DNA from: Yamagishiella unicocca
Taxonomy: Eukaryota > Chlorophyta > Chlorophyceae > Chlamydomonadales > Volvocaceae
Length of the DNA: 64,000 nt
Assembly: GCA_003116995.1 (NCBI GenBank)
Contig: BDSL01000078.1
Span: 186,001-250,000 of the forward strand
Reading direction: 5' to 3'
Part shown: positions 1 through 12,986 of the stretch, piece after piece
Position numbering within the stretch: position 1 is the stretch's first letter
Layout of the letters: each line of letters opens with the position of its first letter
Notes under the pieces: generated by a model
Databases searched by the model: none
The model's input: the letters and a program-made list of their open reading frames with translations, nothing else
What the model was told of the DNA's origin: nothing
Program-made: the position numbers and the translations under genes

Positions 1-264
1 CGATCGGTCATCGGCCGCCAGCGCGGCCAGAGATCGATACAGCGCCTCATGGAGGCGGCCGCCACCGCCACCACCGCCACCACCGGCGCTACTGTTACTG
101 TCTCCGAATCCGACGGCAATCCCACCCACGGCGCCGCCGGCCGCCAGGTCGGCTGCACCGGCACCGCTGCCACCGCTGCTGGCTCGTCCCCGTCTGGCAG
201 CAGCCCCTGCCGTCAGGGCGACGACGCCGCCCATACCGAAGGCGGCGGCGCCGGGCGCTAACTG

Positions 265-307
<43 letters not shown>

Positions 308-3300
308 GGTTCCCAGCCTCCGAGCCGCCAAGCCAACTCATATTGGAGCTCCCCCAATGTCGGGCCACCTCCGGCCGTACTCTCGAAGCCGGCGCCGCCG
401 CCGCCGCCAGTGGCGGCAGCTGCGAAGCCAGAAGCCGCCAGACCCGCCAAGAAGCACTGAGCCGTCACGTCGCCACCCAGGCTCCGGAGCGCCGCCACAA
501 TACCGACGGCGGCGGCCGCGGTGCCGTACTGCTGCCCCACCGCCGCCGCCGTCGGACGCATGGCCAAATCGTGCCCCGCCAGGGCCTCCGGCCATTGCTT
601 CTCTCGCTCGAACAGCCTCATCGCGAGCAAGGGACCCTGGGGGTGCCCGCCGCGGCCCCAATCCGCTCCTGCCGCTGCTGCTCCCGTCGCCGCCGCGCCG
701 TCATTTCCTGCTGGGCCAGCGCCAGCAGCGCCAGTGGCGGCTCCGCCGCCGATGAGCATGTAGGTCGCGGGCAGCGCGTAGAGAGCGTCCGGGTCGTCAA
801 TGGCGCCGTACGCATCCAGTACGACAGACAGGGCGTCTACAGGAAGGTGGGCAGCCAGGTAGATCCAGGGTGTCTGAGGGGTCATGCCTGGGTATGTTTT
901 TTGGCTGTGGGCTATTGGTTCTCAGTCATTGCCTCACGTGTGAAGGCATAGGTTGAGGACTAATGCTGTGATGCAGATAATTGCGTGTTTTTATTGATGT
1001 AATCGATGTTTTAATGGCTCGCGGAGGGGTTAGGCATGACCCTCGGACCCTCGGAGCTGCAGCCTGCCACTGACGCAGGCGCATGGAAGCCGCCCCGTTG
1101 CGGAGACGTAAGCAGCATAAGAGAGATGCCTCCTTGCACGTTCAATCTAACCCGACCCGATCCGACCCGACCCGATCCGACCCGACCCGACCCGACCCGA
1201 CCCGACCCGACCCGACCCGACCCGACCCGACCCGACCCGACCCGACCCGACCCGACCCGGCAGCTGGGCTCCCAACCACTGACCCATGGTTCCGGTTGGG
1301 GGCTGCGGACGGCACAGCGGCAGCACCTGTAGCGCTGAGTGGACGCCGCCCTGCCGTGTGTGAGGGGGGGGGAGGCGGGAGGTGAAGCCAGGTGATGAGC
1401 GGGTGGGCGGGTAGCAGGTGCACCATCAGGCCGCTGAGCCCAGGGATCCCACTCACTGCACTGCACGGCACGGTGGCATCAGCTCGCTCGCTGCTGTACA
1501 CGCTCGGCGCTTCCCTTGCTTTTGTTTCTGTGCACACACAAACGCACGCGCACACGCACACACGCACACGCACGCACACACACACACACACACACACACC
1601 TGCACTCCCGCGTTCTCAAACGGCTGCTGCTGCACGGGTGGTGGCGGTGACGACGCCGCCTGCTGCTTCTTGCCGCCGGCCAGCTTGCTGCCGCCTCCCT
1701 TCCCCTGCTCCGCCTGCTTTCGGTCGCTGTGCTGGCGGTGCGCCACCCGCACGGCCGCAGCGGCCTGCTCCGCCCAGTGACCCACGTAGATCATTGCGGT
1801 GGCGGGCTGGCGGCAGCGGATGGCGGCCTGGGGGTGAGCAGGCGGCGGAACACACGCAAATGGACGAGACACGCAGATCTCGGTGCCAAAGGAGGCGGTT
1901 TTTAGTCAGGATTTTAGTTTTTCTTTACGTCATCACGCCCTAGCTTCTTGGATCCATGGACAACTTGGACAAGACTGACCAGCGAACCGGGGAAGCTCTT
2001 CTGATTTAGACAGGGCTAGGATGATCTCGTCACGGGACCCCGGCCTTATCCTAGAGCGAGAGGAACCAATGCATGTGCCGCCCGCCGGGCCGTACCCGAG
2101 CAACCGCCAGGTAGTCGATTTCGAGGCCGTACACTGTGTACCAACCGTCAACCGCTACCTCCCACGCGGGCCGCGCGGCAGCGCGCGAGCTGTTGTGGCC
2201 CGGCTTGCGCTCCATAACCACCCGCCGGTTCAGCTGCCGCAGGTGCTCCAGGGAGCGCAGGACGATCTGCACGGCGCGGATATCGCCGCCGACCCACGGG
2301 TCGTCTGGCCCCTGTTGCTGCTGCTGCTGCGCCTGCTGCACCAGCACGTGCTGTTGTATGTGTCGTGAGAGCCAAATCGACAGGGCGGGGTCGCGGGCCG
2401 CCCCCGCGGTTGTGAGGTCCTGCAGTAGCGTGGGGAAGAGCGCCTCGCAGACAGGCGCCTGCAGGCTGGCCTGGAGTGGGCAGGGGGAGAGGGTATTCAT
2501 GAGGGTACGGCGGGGTTCCAGGGGGGTTTTATAAGAGAACCCGCGAATCCACGGCCGACAAACCAAGCGAGCACAGGCGAAGGCATGCGACAGGCGGGTT
2601 GGTTCACAAACTTAAGAAACTCAAGGCTCAACGAACACCAGCGCCCCACGGAAGTCCCCGAGCTGGAGACACAGGCGTCGCGTATGACCTGTACGAACTG
2701 TACGACCCGTACAAAGCTCACCAGGCCGCGCATGAGCCGCAGCGCCTCGTCCGCTGCTCTGCCCAGCAGCGCGGGAGTAAGCCGCCGCAGCCACGCATCC
2801 GCGCCGCCTGCGGCCGGTGGGGGCACGCGCCACAACCGCTCCGGAACCACCAGCTCCTCAGCGCCGGCCTCGCCCTCCTTCCCGTCCGCCCCCGTCGCTG
2901 CCGCCGCCACTATCAACTCTTTGCCCCGCCGCTGCTGCGGCTGCAGGTGCAGGGCGTGTCGTTGCAAGGGCAAGACTTAGCCACAAATGTTTCCTTTTAT
3001 GTCAGTAGAGGGCCGGAACGAACCCTGCTAGCGCGGAGTGCTGGCCAGCCCGGATGCAAAGCTGTTGCACAGCCACGGTAGCTGCAGCCCTGCGGGCTTA
3101 TTCCCTTATGAGCATGTCACCGTTCACGGCACTCACAGCGCCTAAATTTATCAACCAAACTCTAAACAAATCCTTTTCGGAGGAAAATATGTTCAAAGTA
3201 AATATAAATCACCATACAAAACTCGATTTGTTTTACAGTTAAGAGGTTAGGGGTCTTTTTACTATAAGATTCACCACCCTTTTCCCGAGGGAAGCTACGG

Positions 3301-6300
3301 CCCCTCCCCTCCCCTCGCCCACCGGACCCCGCTTCCCCCTACCAGGTATATCCTCAGATGGCGGTGTGTGTGGTTGCCGGGTCCCAGAGCCTCCAGCGCC
3401 GCCCGGCCTGCCGGCAGCGCCAGCAGCTTTATGGCGGTGGACTGGCACTCCACGATGAGCTGCGTCAGCAGGGGGGGAGGAGGTTGAGGGGAAACCTGTG
3501 AGCTGAGGCCGGAGAACAGAGGACACTACCCCAAGCGTAGGGGAGGGCGATAGCCCGGAGCCAAGCTTTTCAGCGGAAAAACCAAAAACCTTTCCAGGTT
3601 CATCTCAGGAATCAAATCAAATCTTGGAAAGAAAGGGTGTCATACCCGGGGATCGTCAGACACCAGGTACTGCTCCGACATCAGCCGCAGCACCGCCACG
3701 AGCCAGTGGTCCGAACCGCCGCCGGATCCGCCGGGAGCGGCAGCGCCACTGCCACCGCCGCCGGCAGCAGCGGCAGCGGCGGCGCCGCTGCCTCCGCCAG
3801 CTGCAGCCTCCAGCGCCACCGAGCCACTTCGCCTAGACGACCGCCGGCCCCCTCCATTAGCAGCGGCAGCGTTGATGGCAGCGGTCGGCTGTGCGACGGT
3901 GCCTGTACGGCGGCTCGCCCTTCCAGCAGCGGTGCCGGCGGCGGCGGTGCCCCCGGCGGCATTGCCAGCTGACGGCGCCGCCAACTGGGTGATCGGCGCC
4001 GAGCTGGCGAAGCGGCCTCTGCTGCCTGGTAGCTCAGAGCCTGGGGCGGGGCGTCGGGCAGGGGGCGCGCCGGCAGGGTAGTAGAGGGGCTAGTGAGACG
4101 TGGCAACAGCTCGGGAGGAGAGTGAGAACCGGGGAGTGGAGCGGAAAACGGCATAGCTGCGGAACCGGACCGACTGGTGAGTCGGAATTGCTCCGGAACC
4201 AGGGGCTCACCTTCCGCCGTCAGCCCTTGCGGCGGCGGCGGTTCTCGCGGGTCCCGCAGCCCCGCCGCCGCCAGCAGCCGCGCCGCCAGGTCGCTCAGCA
4301 GCGCGTCGTCCAGCTCCGCCGCCGCAGCCGCCAGCTCCCAGGCGCTGGCGGCGGCGGAGGGGAGCAGCTCGCCGCCGCCGTCGTCGCCGCCGCTGACCAG
4401 TAGCTCCGACCACCTGCAATATGGGTGCAGGAAGTGGCGGACGTCCAATGCGGGGTCCGCGAGGGGCAGCGAGGGGGCGACTCGACCCCACATAGCAGCC
4501 AGCCAACAAGCGTGTCTGATGTCGTTCACACACCGCCGGCTCCCGTGTTGCCGACCCGCGGGTCTGCCCACTCAGCCGGGCACCCACCTCGCCTCCACAT
4601 CTGCCCGCAGCGCCGCCACCAGCCGGGCTCTCGCGCCCGGCCCCAGCCCGCCCTCCCCCAGCCGCACCACCGCCGCCAGGTGGGCCAGCTGGTCGGGCAG
4701 GGACACCCCGGAGCGCAGCCGCTGCGGACGGGGAAACGGCCATTGGGTTTAGCGGTTGTAAGTTGAAGGTTGGAGGTTGGGATCGGGTGCCCAAGGAGGT
4801 TCGGGAGCGCAGCACGAGTGTTTTCCCCCTAGTCAGCCAGGTTTCGCCTGCGTCTTCGCCACGTCCTTCGAATCCCAAACCCCGTTGCCGCCCTCTCCCT
4901 GCCCCGGTCACCTGCTGCACCTCCACCGCCTCCCGCAGCTCCGGCAGCTCCGGCAGCAGCCTGCAGGTGGCCAGACCCGCCGCAGCCTCCGGCGGGGCGC
5001 CCAGGGCCACCCGCTGGAGCAGCGCCACCAGCGCCGGACGACCAACCCGCACCACCGCCGTACGCTCGTCCAACCCCGACAGGGGGCTGTAGTCAGTGGC
5101 GTCAACGTAGGCCTGCAGGCAAGGGTCGCTCACACCGCCGGCGTCGCGCGCTGCCTGTGCCGCCGCCGCCGCCGCCGGCGGAGGCGACGGCAGGCCGAAG
5201 AGCGTCTGCGGCTGCGGCGGCACCTCCGCTGCTGCCTCCAGCGCCTCCGCCAGCGCCGCCACCAGCGGCGGCAGCAGCTCCGCCAGCGTCGACATCCGGT
5301 CCTCCTCGCTGACCACCGCCGCAGCCGCCGCCGCTGCCTCCAGGTGCTGCTGGCGCTCCAGGGTGGCCCTCTGGCTCCCCCCTCCCTGGAGTCCCAGGTG
5401 GTCCAGCAGGGTGTGCAGCAAGTCGCACACTGCGGGCTGCAGGTGCGGCTCGGTCAGCTGCTGCAGCAGGATGTGGACGAGGTACCTGCAGCGGCCGGGT
5501 GGTGGCGGCAGGGAGCCTGAGGATGAGCCAGCGAGCCGAGCGACCCATGGACGGTGGTGGGGTTGGAGGCGCTTCACCACGACCCCTCCCTCCAAACGCT
5601 CACAGAAAAACCTGATTGAGCCGCCGCTTGCCGCCCTCCCTCGAGCTTCTCACCCCTCCCACCCCTTTCCTCTCCGCCCCCACCTGCCGATCGCTGGCTC
5701 AGCCGCCCTGGGGCCTAGCAGCCGCAGCAGCGCCCCCAGTCCAGCCAGCCGCCAGGCGCGATGCCGCGGCGCCGCTGTGGGCGTCGCTGTCTCCTGGCAG
5801 TCGTCGCCACCGCCCCTTGTGCTACTGCCGCCGACCGCCAGCGCCTCATGAAGAGCCGCCGCCGCCCAAGCCACGCTGTGCGATGGCAGTAGCGCGGTCC
5901 AGAGGAAGGCCTCGTTCTCGGCGGGGGTGGGCAGGCCGGGGATGTCTAGTACTGCTCGGCAGCAGGTCTGTGGCCGTTGGGTGCAGGTGGGGGGGTGGGG
6001 GGGCTGTGTGGAGGGACTGGATTCGGCAGGTGGTCCGGAGGGGGGGGGGGCAGGGGGCCGGGTGATGTTGCACGATAGAACACTACTGGGGAGTGGAGTG
6101 ATGAGTGACGACCAGTGGGTCCTAAGCCGCAGTTTTGACGCATGTGTGAACGCATGGCAGAAAGGCGCGAGAGGGAAAGAATGTGTGTCTGTGTTTGCGT
6201 GTGTGGGGGGGTGGGGTGGGGGGGTTACAATAATAGAACCGGTAGCGCGACTGGGGAAATGTAGCGTGTGCATAGCCTTCGGGTGGGTGGGGGGGGGGAG

Positions 6301-9300
6301 TAGCAAACTCAGCTACGAAAGGAGCCGCACCTCGGCGCTGAAGGTGGGCAGGGTCGGCAGCTCAGTGGCGGTGACTCCGCCGCCAGTGACCCCCGGCCGC
6401 GCCGCCGCCTCATCGTCTGGGACCACGTTGAGCAGCATGTTGGCTAGGAAGAGGTAGGTGCTGCCAGGCAGGTGGGGTACAGGAAAGAACCGGAAGTCGA
6501 CACGGGAAGTGTAGGCGGGTGGGTGGGCGGGTGGGTGGGTGGGTGGGTGGGTGGGTGGGTGGGTGGGTGGGGCCGCAGCAGGTACCGACAAGGTGGGGGG
6601 GATGACGATCCGTTCTACGGACGGAAAAAAGGATCACTGGCGTTTATCTACTGGATACTACCTGAGATCACCGGCACAGCCGGGGCCGACCTCTGCCGGA
6701 TACACTCGTTACCTGACAGGTCCTGATGCAAGTCGTCACCCCCCCAACCGGCTTTCCTCGACTACCCCCCCCCCACGACCATGCGCCAACTATCCTGTCC
6801 CCTCGCGTAAACGTTTTTCATGCCACCCCCCGCTCCCGCCTGCTCCCACCGGTTGCTCTACACGTCTGTTCTAAACGGTTTTTTCTCGCATCCACGGGTC
6901 TTCCTCGAACCCCCCACCGGTTGCTCAGCTGTCGGTCCACGTCCGCCTCCACGTCCAGGTTGCTGGCCACCATCTCGTTGCGCGCCACCTCCTCCAGCCA
7001 GCGGCCCTGGCCGGCCGCCTGGAGCAGCAGCAGCGTGCCGAACAGGTACGGCACGTGCTCGGACAGCAGGGCGGGGAGCTGGGGGCGGAGCGGGAGGGGG
7101 ACGGGAGGGACGAGGAAGGGGAGAGGTGAAGGGAGCCGGCAGGGCGGTAGGGAGCCGCTCTCGCGTACTCGGCAGTGTGTACCTCTTCTCGCCGCCCCAG
7201 ACGGGAGGGGGTAACAAAGAACCCCGTGGTTCAAACTGGCAGGCAGGCCGTCAGCTGGGGTTACACGGCTCCCGGAGACACCACAGTACGCTACAGTTCA
7301 CCATACCCTGACGAGCGCCAGCCCGGGTCCGAGTTCCGACCCACCTGCACGCCCAGCAAGGACGCCACCGTCACCGCCGGCTGCTGCGCGCCGCCGATGG
7401 CAATGGGCAGCAGCACGCTGCCCTGGTTCCGGCGCAGGAAGATGACCCGTGGGTCCCTCGCGCCGCTGCCGCCTGCTGCTCCGCTGGTGACAGCGGACGG
7501 GACGTCGCCGACCCCTGGGTCGGCAGCCGCCGTTCCGTCCACGAGGATCGGCGCCGCGGCCAGCAGCGTGTCTAGGTCGTACACGGTGAACCATGACCAC
7601 GCTAGAGGCTGTCGAACATGGCACCCGTGACGTGGTGGTGCCGGTGTGTAGGTGGAAGGAAAAACGGGATGGGTGAGGGCCGCGAGGGGGATCCGACAGC
7701 TTGCCAGTGCGCGTAGGGTGGGGTTGCAAGGAAGACCCGCGTAGGGTGGGGTTCTAGGAAGACCCGTGGATGGGGTACCCGTAGGGTGGGGTGAGCTGCT
7801 ACCAAGCCAACAGAAGCGGTACTAGCTCACCATCATGGGGCCGGAGGACCGCAAGCAATCAGACCCCGCACCCAGTGCGGACACCTGCAACCAGCCTCCC
7901 CACCCCGTGCCGCCAGCTCTGCCCTCCCTGGACCCCACCCACCCGCATGATCGCCGCAAGGTAGTCCGCGGCGGCGCCGTACCCCAGCCGCGCCGCCGTC
8001 AGCCGTACGCAGCCTGCCACCAGTGCACCGTCCCGTGGGCACAGCGCCGCATGAGCCAGCAGGCGGCGGGCCACCGTCACCTCCAGACGGGAGCTCAGCT
8101 GCGGGCGGCAGCAGGAGGGCGTATGCGGCAGCAGGCCAACTCGCGCGGAGCCAGAGCACCCTAGAGGCACCTAAACACCAAACCAAACCACCAATGATGT
8201 CGAGAAGGGCATGAGCAAAGGCGGAGGGCTCGTGCGCGTCAAGCAAACCTGCATGGCGTCACAACCACCAACTGCCGCCTCACCTGCACCACCTCAGCGT
8301 ACGCCAGCACCGCCGTGTCGGCCATGCTCTGCGCCAGCGTCGCGGGCTGCCCCCCCGGCTGCGGCTGCGGCTGCGGCTGCTGCCCCTTCTCCGCCGCGTC
8401 CCCCGCCAGCTGCGGCAGGTCCAGCTCCTCCAGGAGCCGCTCGTGAACCGCGAAGCGCCTGAAGAGGACGCGCGCCACGTAGGCTCCTGTACGGCGGGCC
8501 CTGTACGACGGCTCCTCCTTGCAGGGTAGCAGCCGTATGCACCCCACCAGGTCCTGCATGTCGTGCTGCTCCGTGCCTGCAAGCCGGCCCGGAGGGGCGG
8601 AGATTTAGAGTCCGGCGCTCCGGACATAGCATTAGCCTGAGCCCGTGCCCAAGGGTTGTACCAATAGAATATATGCCAATACCAATACAATATATGCAAA
8701 TACCAATACAATATATGCCAATACCAATAGAGTATGTGCCAATACCAATAGAATATATGCCAATAATATATGCCAAACCCTGAGGCCTAGCACGTAAGTA
8801 CCGGAACTCTTTACCATCTCAGGAGCACGAGTGTTGGACGGTGTTTTAGCCGCCTATTGCGCCGACAGCTGAATACCTCCCGACGCACCCGGTGAGAAAC
8901 GAGGCGTGTCGAGGGGCAGCAGCTCCGCCGCCAGCGCCGCCACGGCAGCCCGCAGCTGCCAGCTGTACGGCAGGTAGTCACCCGCCATGAAGGCCTCATC
9001 CACCTCCCGCACGGCATCTCGCAGCGTCCTGACGCCGCCCGCCGCCAGCAGCTCCTCCAGGCCGGAGGGGTTGGCGGCGCCGCCAACAGCGTCGATGGCC
9101 ACAGCGCCGGCGGCGGGGGCCGCCGCCGCCGTCGTACCAAGGTGCCGCGCCAGGCGCCGCAGCTGGACCGCCGCCGCCACAAGCTGCGGCTCCGTAACCC
9201 CGCGGCTCTTGACTTTGTATAGCGGACGGCCGGTGGCTGTCGGTTGCGGCTCGTCGTACTTCAGGTGACGCAGCGACAACAGGCCTCCCTCAGGGCCCAC

Positions 9301-12300
9301 CGCACGCATCGCTACCGTCAGGGCCGCCCTGGCGGCGGCGGCGGCGGCTTTGTCGGCCGTACCACAGGACCCGGGAGCACCGTTCACGCTGCCGCGAGTA
9401 CCCGCCTCCAAACCGCCGCCGCTGCTGCCGCCGCCACTGGCCCTCCCCAAGGAGCCTGCCACTGCACCGCCGCTGCTGCCGCCACGACTGCCGGCCGCCG
9501 CCGCCGCCGCCGCCGCTGAGCCGGCTGCAATTGCGGCGGAAACTGCGACCGTCGTGAGAGCCGTCATTAGCTCCTCCGGCGGTGGCGGAGGCTGCATCGG
9601 AGGCAGCTGTCGGGCTTCGTCACGCCCTGATCTGCTGCCGTACGCGCCACCGCCGCCGCCGCCGCCACGACTACCTCCGCCATCACCTTGGTCGCCGTCG
9701 TCGTCGTCTGGTTCCTCAATTTCGTCATCGTCCACATCCATGCCGCTGTCATCGCCGCTGCCGCTGCCGCCACCACCACTGCCACCGCGAGCCTGCTGGT
9801 GTTGGCTCTGCGGGTGCGGGCGGCGATCAGTGAGGGCAGCCAGGGTGCGGGCGACCGCCTGCGACACCTGGCTGGCGCACAGCGGCGCGAAGGCCTGCGG
9901 GCGGGATGAGGCGCGACGAGGGGCAATGAGGTGACATGAGGCAAAATGGCACACAACGGGGCGGCATGGGGGCAAAGAAGGGCGATGCGGCGCAATGAGG
10001 GGCGATGAAGGACAGATTGTGGAGGGTGGGAACTCGGGACAGGCCTGACCACTCCCCCAAGATGAACCGCTTCCCCAAGATGAACCGCTCCCCCAAGATG
10101 AACCGCTCCCCCAAGATGAACCGCTCCCCCAAGATGAACCGCTTCCCCAAGATGAACCGCTCCCCCAAGATGAACCGCTCCCCCAAGATGAACCGCTCCC
10201 CCAAGATGAACCGCTCCCCCAAGATGAACCGCTTCCCCAAGATGAACCGCTCCCCCAAGATGAACCGCTCCCCCAAGATGAACCGCTCCCCAAGATGAAC
10301 CGCTCCCCCAAGATGAACCGCTCCCCCAAGATGAACCGCTCCCCCAAGATGAACCGCTCCCCCAAGATGAACCGCTCCCCCAAGATGAACCGCTCCCCCA
10401 AGATGAGCCGCTCCCGCCAAATCCAAAAGCCTCTTCCATCGGACAGTGACCCACTCACTTCCAGCAACCCCACAGCCCGCATAGCAGCGGCTAGCGCTAC
10501 ATTGAAAGGCGAAGCGCCAGCAGGCAGCATGATGGCAGCGGCGCCGGGGCCCGTCAGCATCTGGGTGCCAGCGGCGGCGCCCCCGACCTGCGCGGTGACC
10601 GCGCCACCGATCCCGCCGCCGGCCCCGGCGCCAGCGCCCCCAGTAGCGGCGCCAGCAGCTGTGCGTCCGCGCTGCAGGGGCAGGCGGGTCAGGCCGCCAA
10701 ACTCGTCTTCATCGTCGTCGACTGCGGCCTGCTGGGTCGCAGCGACCTGCAGGGGGGGGTGCATACCGAGTTGGGTCAGGTCGGGCAGTGCGGGGCGGGA
10801 GAGGGGGCGGGCCTCAGTGCGTGGCGCGTTGGGCACGGCCCCGGTTGGGTTGCACTGACGGCGCCATTACCGCGCACCCCACCTGCCAGGTGCCCGCCAC
10901 GCTACCGCCAGCGGCCGCGGATGGCTCCGGAACCCGTTGCAGCACCGCCACCTGCCGATGCAGCGCCGTCTCAATGCTCGACACCGCGGCCGCCAGCGGC
11001 TCGGCCGGCGGCTGCGGCTGAGCCTGAGGGCCCTGGGAAGACTGCGGCAGTTGCTGCTGGTGCTGGTCTCGTTGCTGCCGCTCCATCAAAGCCTTCATGG
11101 CCTGCAGTTACAGATGGACAGGGCGGCATGAAGCATTGCTGTGTTGCATGCACGTATATGACAGGGGTGATCAACCCCTGGGTGCCTCCACGAGATGAAC
11201 ATAAAAGGGTGCAGAGGCATCCGGGGCCTGTGGTGTGTGGCCACCGACGCATATCTACGAAGGCTCAAGCCACGGAGTCGCCATCCCGCAGTCGCGCATG
11301 CGGGCACCGCACGATTCACGTGGATTGTGCGCCGGAAGGAGCTAAGCGGTAGCCGCAGCTGTTGTCGCAGGACCTCACCTTCATACCGCCCAGGAGCTGT
11401 GCCAGCGAGGACAGCGGCCCCGTCCCCGCCTCCCCGCCACTGCCCGCCGCAGCCCGCTGCACAGCGCCTGCAGCGCCGCCGCCGCTGCCACCAGACCCTC
11501 CTGCCCCTGCGTCGCGCAGGGCCGGTCGTACCGCCGCCCCGACCACCTTTGCCAGCTGCGCCCAGGCCTGTGCTGGAGTGACCCATGGGCCGCTGTCGCC
11601 AGCAGGGCTGGGTCCAAGAGCCTGGGAGCCCACCGCCATGGCGGCGGCGCCACTGCTGCCGCCGACGGTGCCATATGCTGCGGCTGGCAGCAGAGTGTGC
11701 GCATGTAGCGTGGAGGACAGCAGCAGCTGGGCGCATCCTAGCAGTCGTGCCGCTTCAGCAGAATCACCACCGCCTGTTTCACTCATGTCGAGCAGCAGTG
11801 CACGGATACGACCGTGAGACGCGACCGCCAGTTGCCCCAGCAGCCGCCGCCCAGCAGCAGCCGCTTCCGCCGCGCCCGCTGGAGACGCCGGCCGCCACCC
11901 GCGCCCCACTGACCCGCGGGTCAGGTAGCGAAACGCACGCTCGCGGGCCTCCTGCCACGCCATTACATCCACGGCGCGCCGCTGTACGGAAAGCACTTGC
12001 GCGCAGAACGACAGCGATTCGGCGTCAGCGGGGCACCAGCGCGGCAGGTGGGTGTACGGATGCGGGTGCAGCTCCGGAGCCAGGTCGAGGGGAAGCGGGG
12101 GCAGCGGCGGCGCCGGCGCCGGCAGTGCGTCGGCGTCAAGGGCGTCGGCGGCGGCGGCGCCGCCGCCGATAAGCGCCGCTCCAGAAGCGGCGCCGAGCAG
12201 CTCGTGCAGCAGGGCGTTGGGCGGCGGGATGGCTAGGCGTAACGCGGCGGCCTGGCAGCTGGCGATCGCGGCCCGGCAAGCGGAGGCGGCGGAGGAGTCA

Positions 12301-12954
12301 GCGGCGGGGGCGGCGCCGAGCGCAGCGACGGCCACGGTCGCCGCTGCCTGCCAGGTGTCGGCCCTTGACGCTGGGCTGACGGCGAGTGCCGCCGCTGCCG
12401 TACTTCCAACACCGCCGCCGCCGCCGTCGGCGTCGTCTGCGGGTACGCTGGCCTGCATGACGGCCACGACGGTCTGTAGCAGCCCCGGCGGCGGCCGTAC
12501 GACGAAGACCCTGCCGCCTCCGCCGCCGCTGCTGCTGCTGCCACCACCGCCGCCGCACCGCAACTGCAGGACCGCCGCCAGCGCCCACAGCGCCTCGGCC
12601 TGCAGGGCATTGGGCAGCCCCTGCGAGAGCGGTATCAGCAGGTTGCGGCCCGCTACTCGCTGCGCCAGGAACTCCGCTGCGTCCTGCCACGCCGCCACCG
12701 TTGCTGCCGCCGCCGCGGCGTCGCGACCCGACGGCGACGCGCCGGCCGCCGCCGCCGCCGCCGCCGCCGCGGCCGAAGAGGAGAACGCGGCCACGGATGG
12801 CGGCGGCGAAAAGCCGCAGCCGAAGAACCGCGACCCGTGGGTCTGGCTGGCTGCGTACACGTGCTGCTGCGCCAGCACCTCCAGGCAGCGCAGCGACCAG
12901 GCGGCTGCCAGCTGCCTGGCGGCAAGGGCCTGAGGCCGCAGCATAGCTGCTGCC

Positions 12955-12986
<32 letters not shown>

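Noticed and set aside
265..951. Long plus-strand frame with poly-Leu/Arg-rich product
   Set aside because: It is the reverse-strand shadow of the ATM exon 873-1; the Leu run is the complement of the CAG repeat.
10005..10858. Plus-strand MNRSPK repeat protein
   Set aside because: It is a translation of the 18-bp intronic array. Only the minus strand joins recognised ATM exons.
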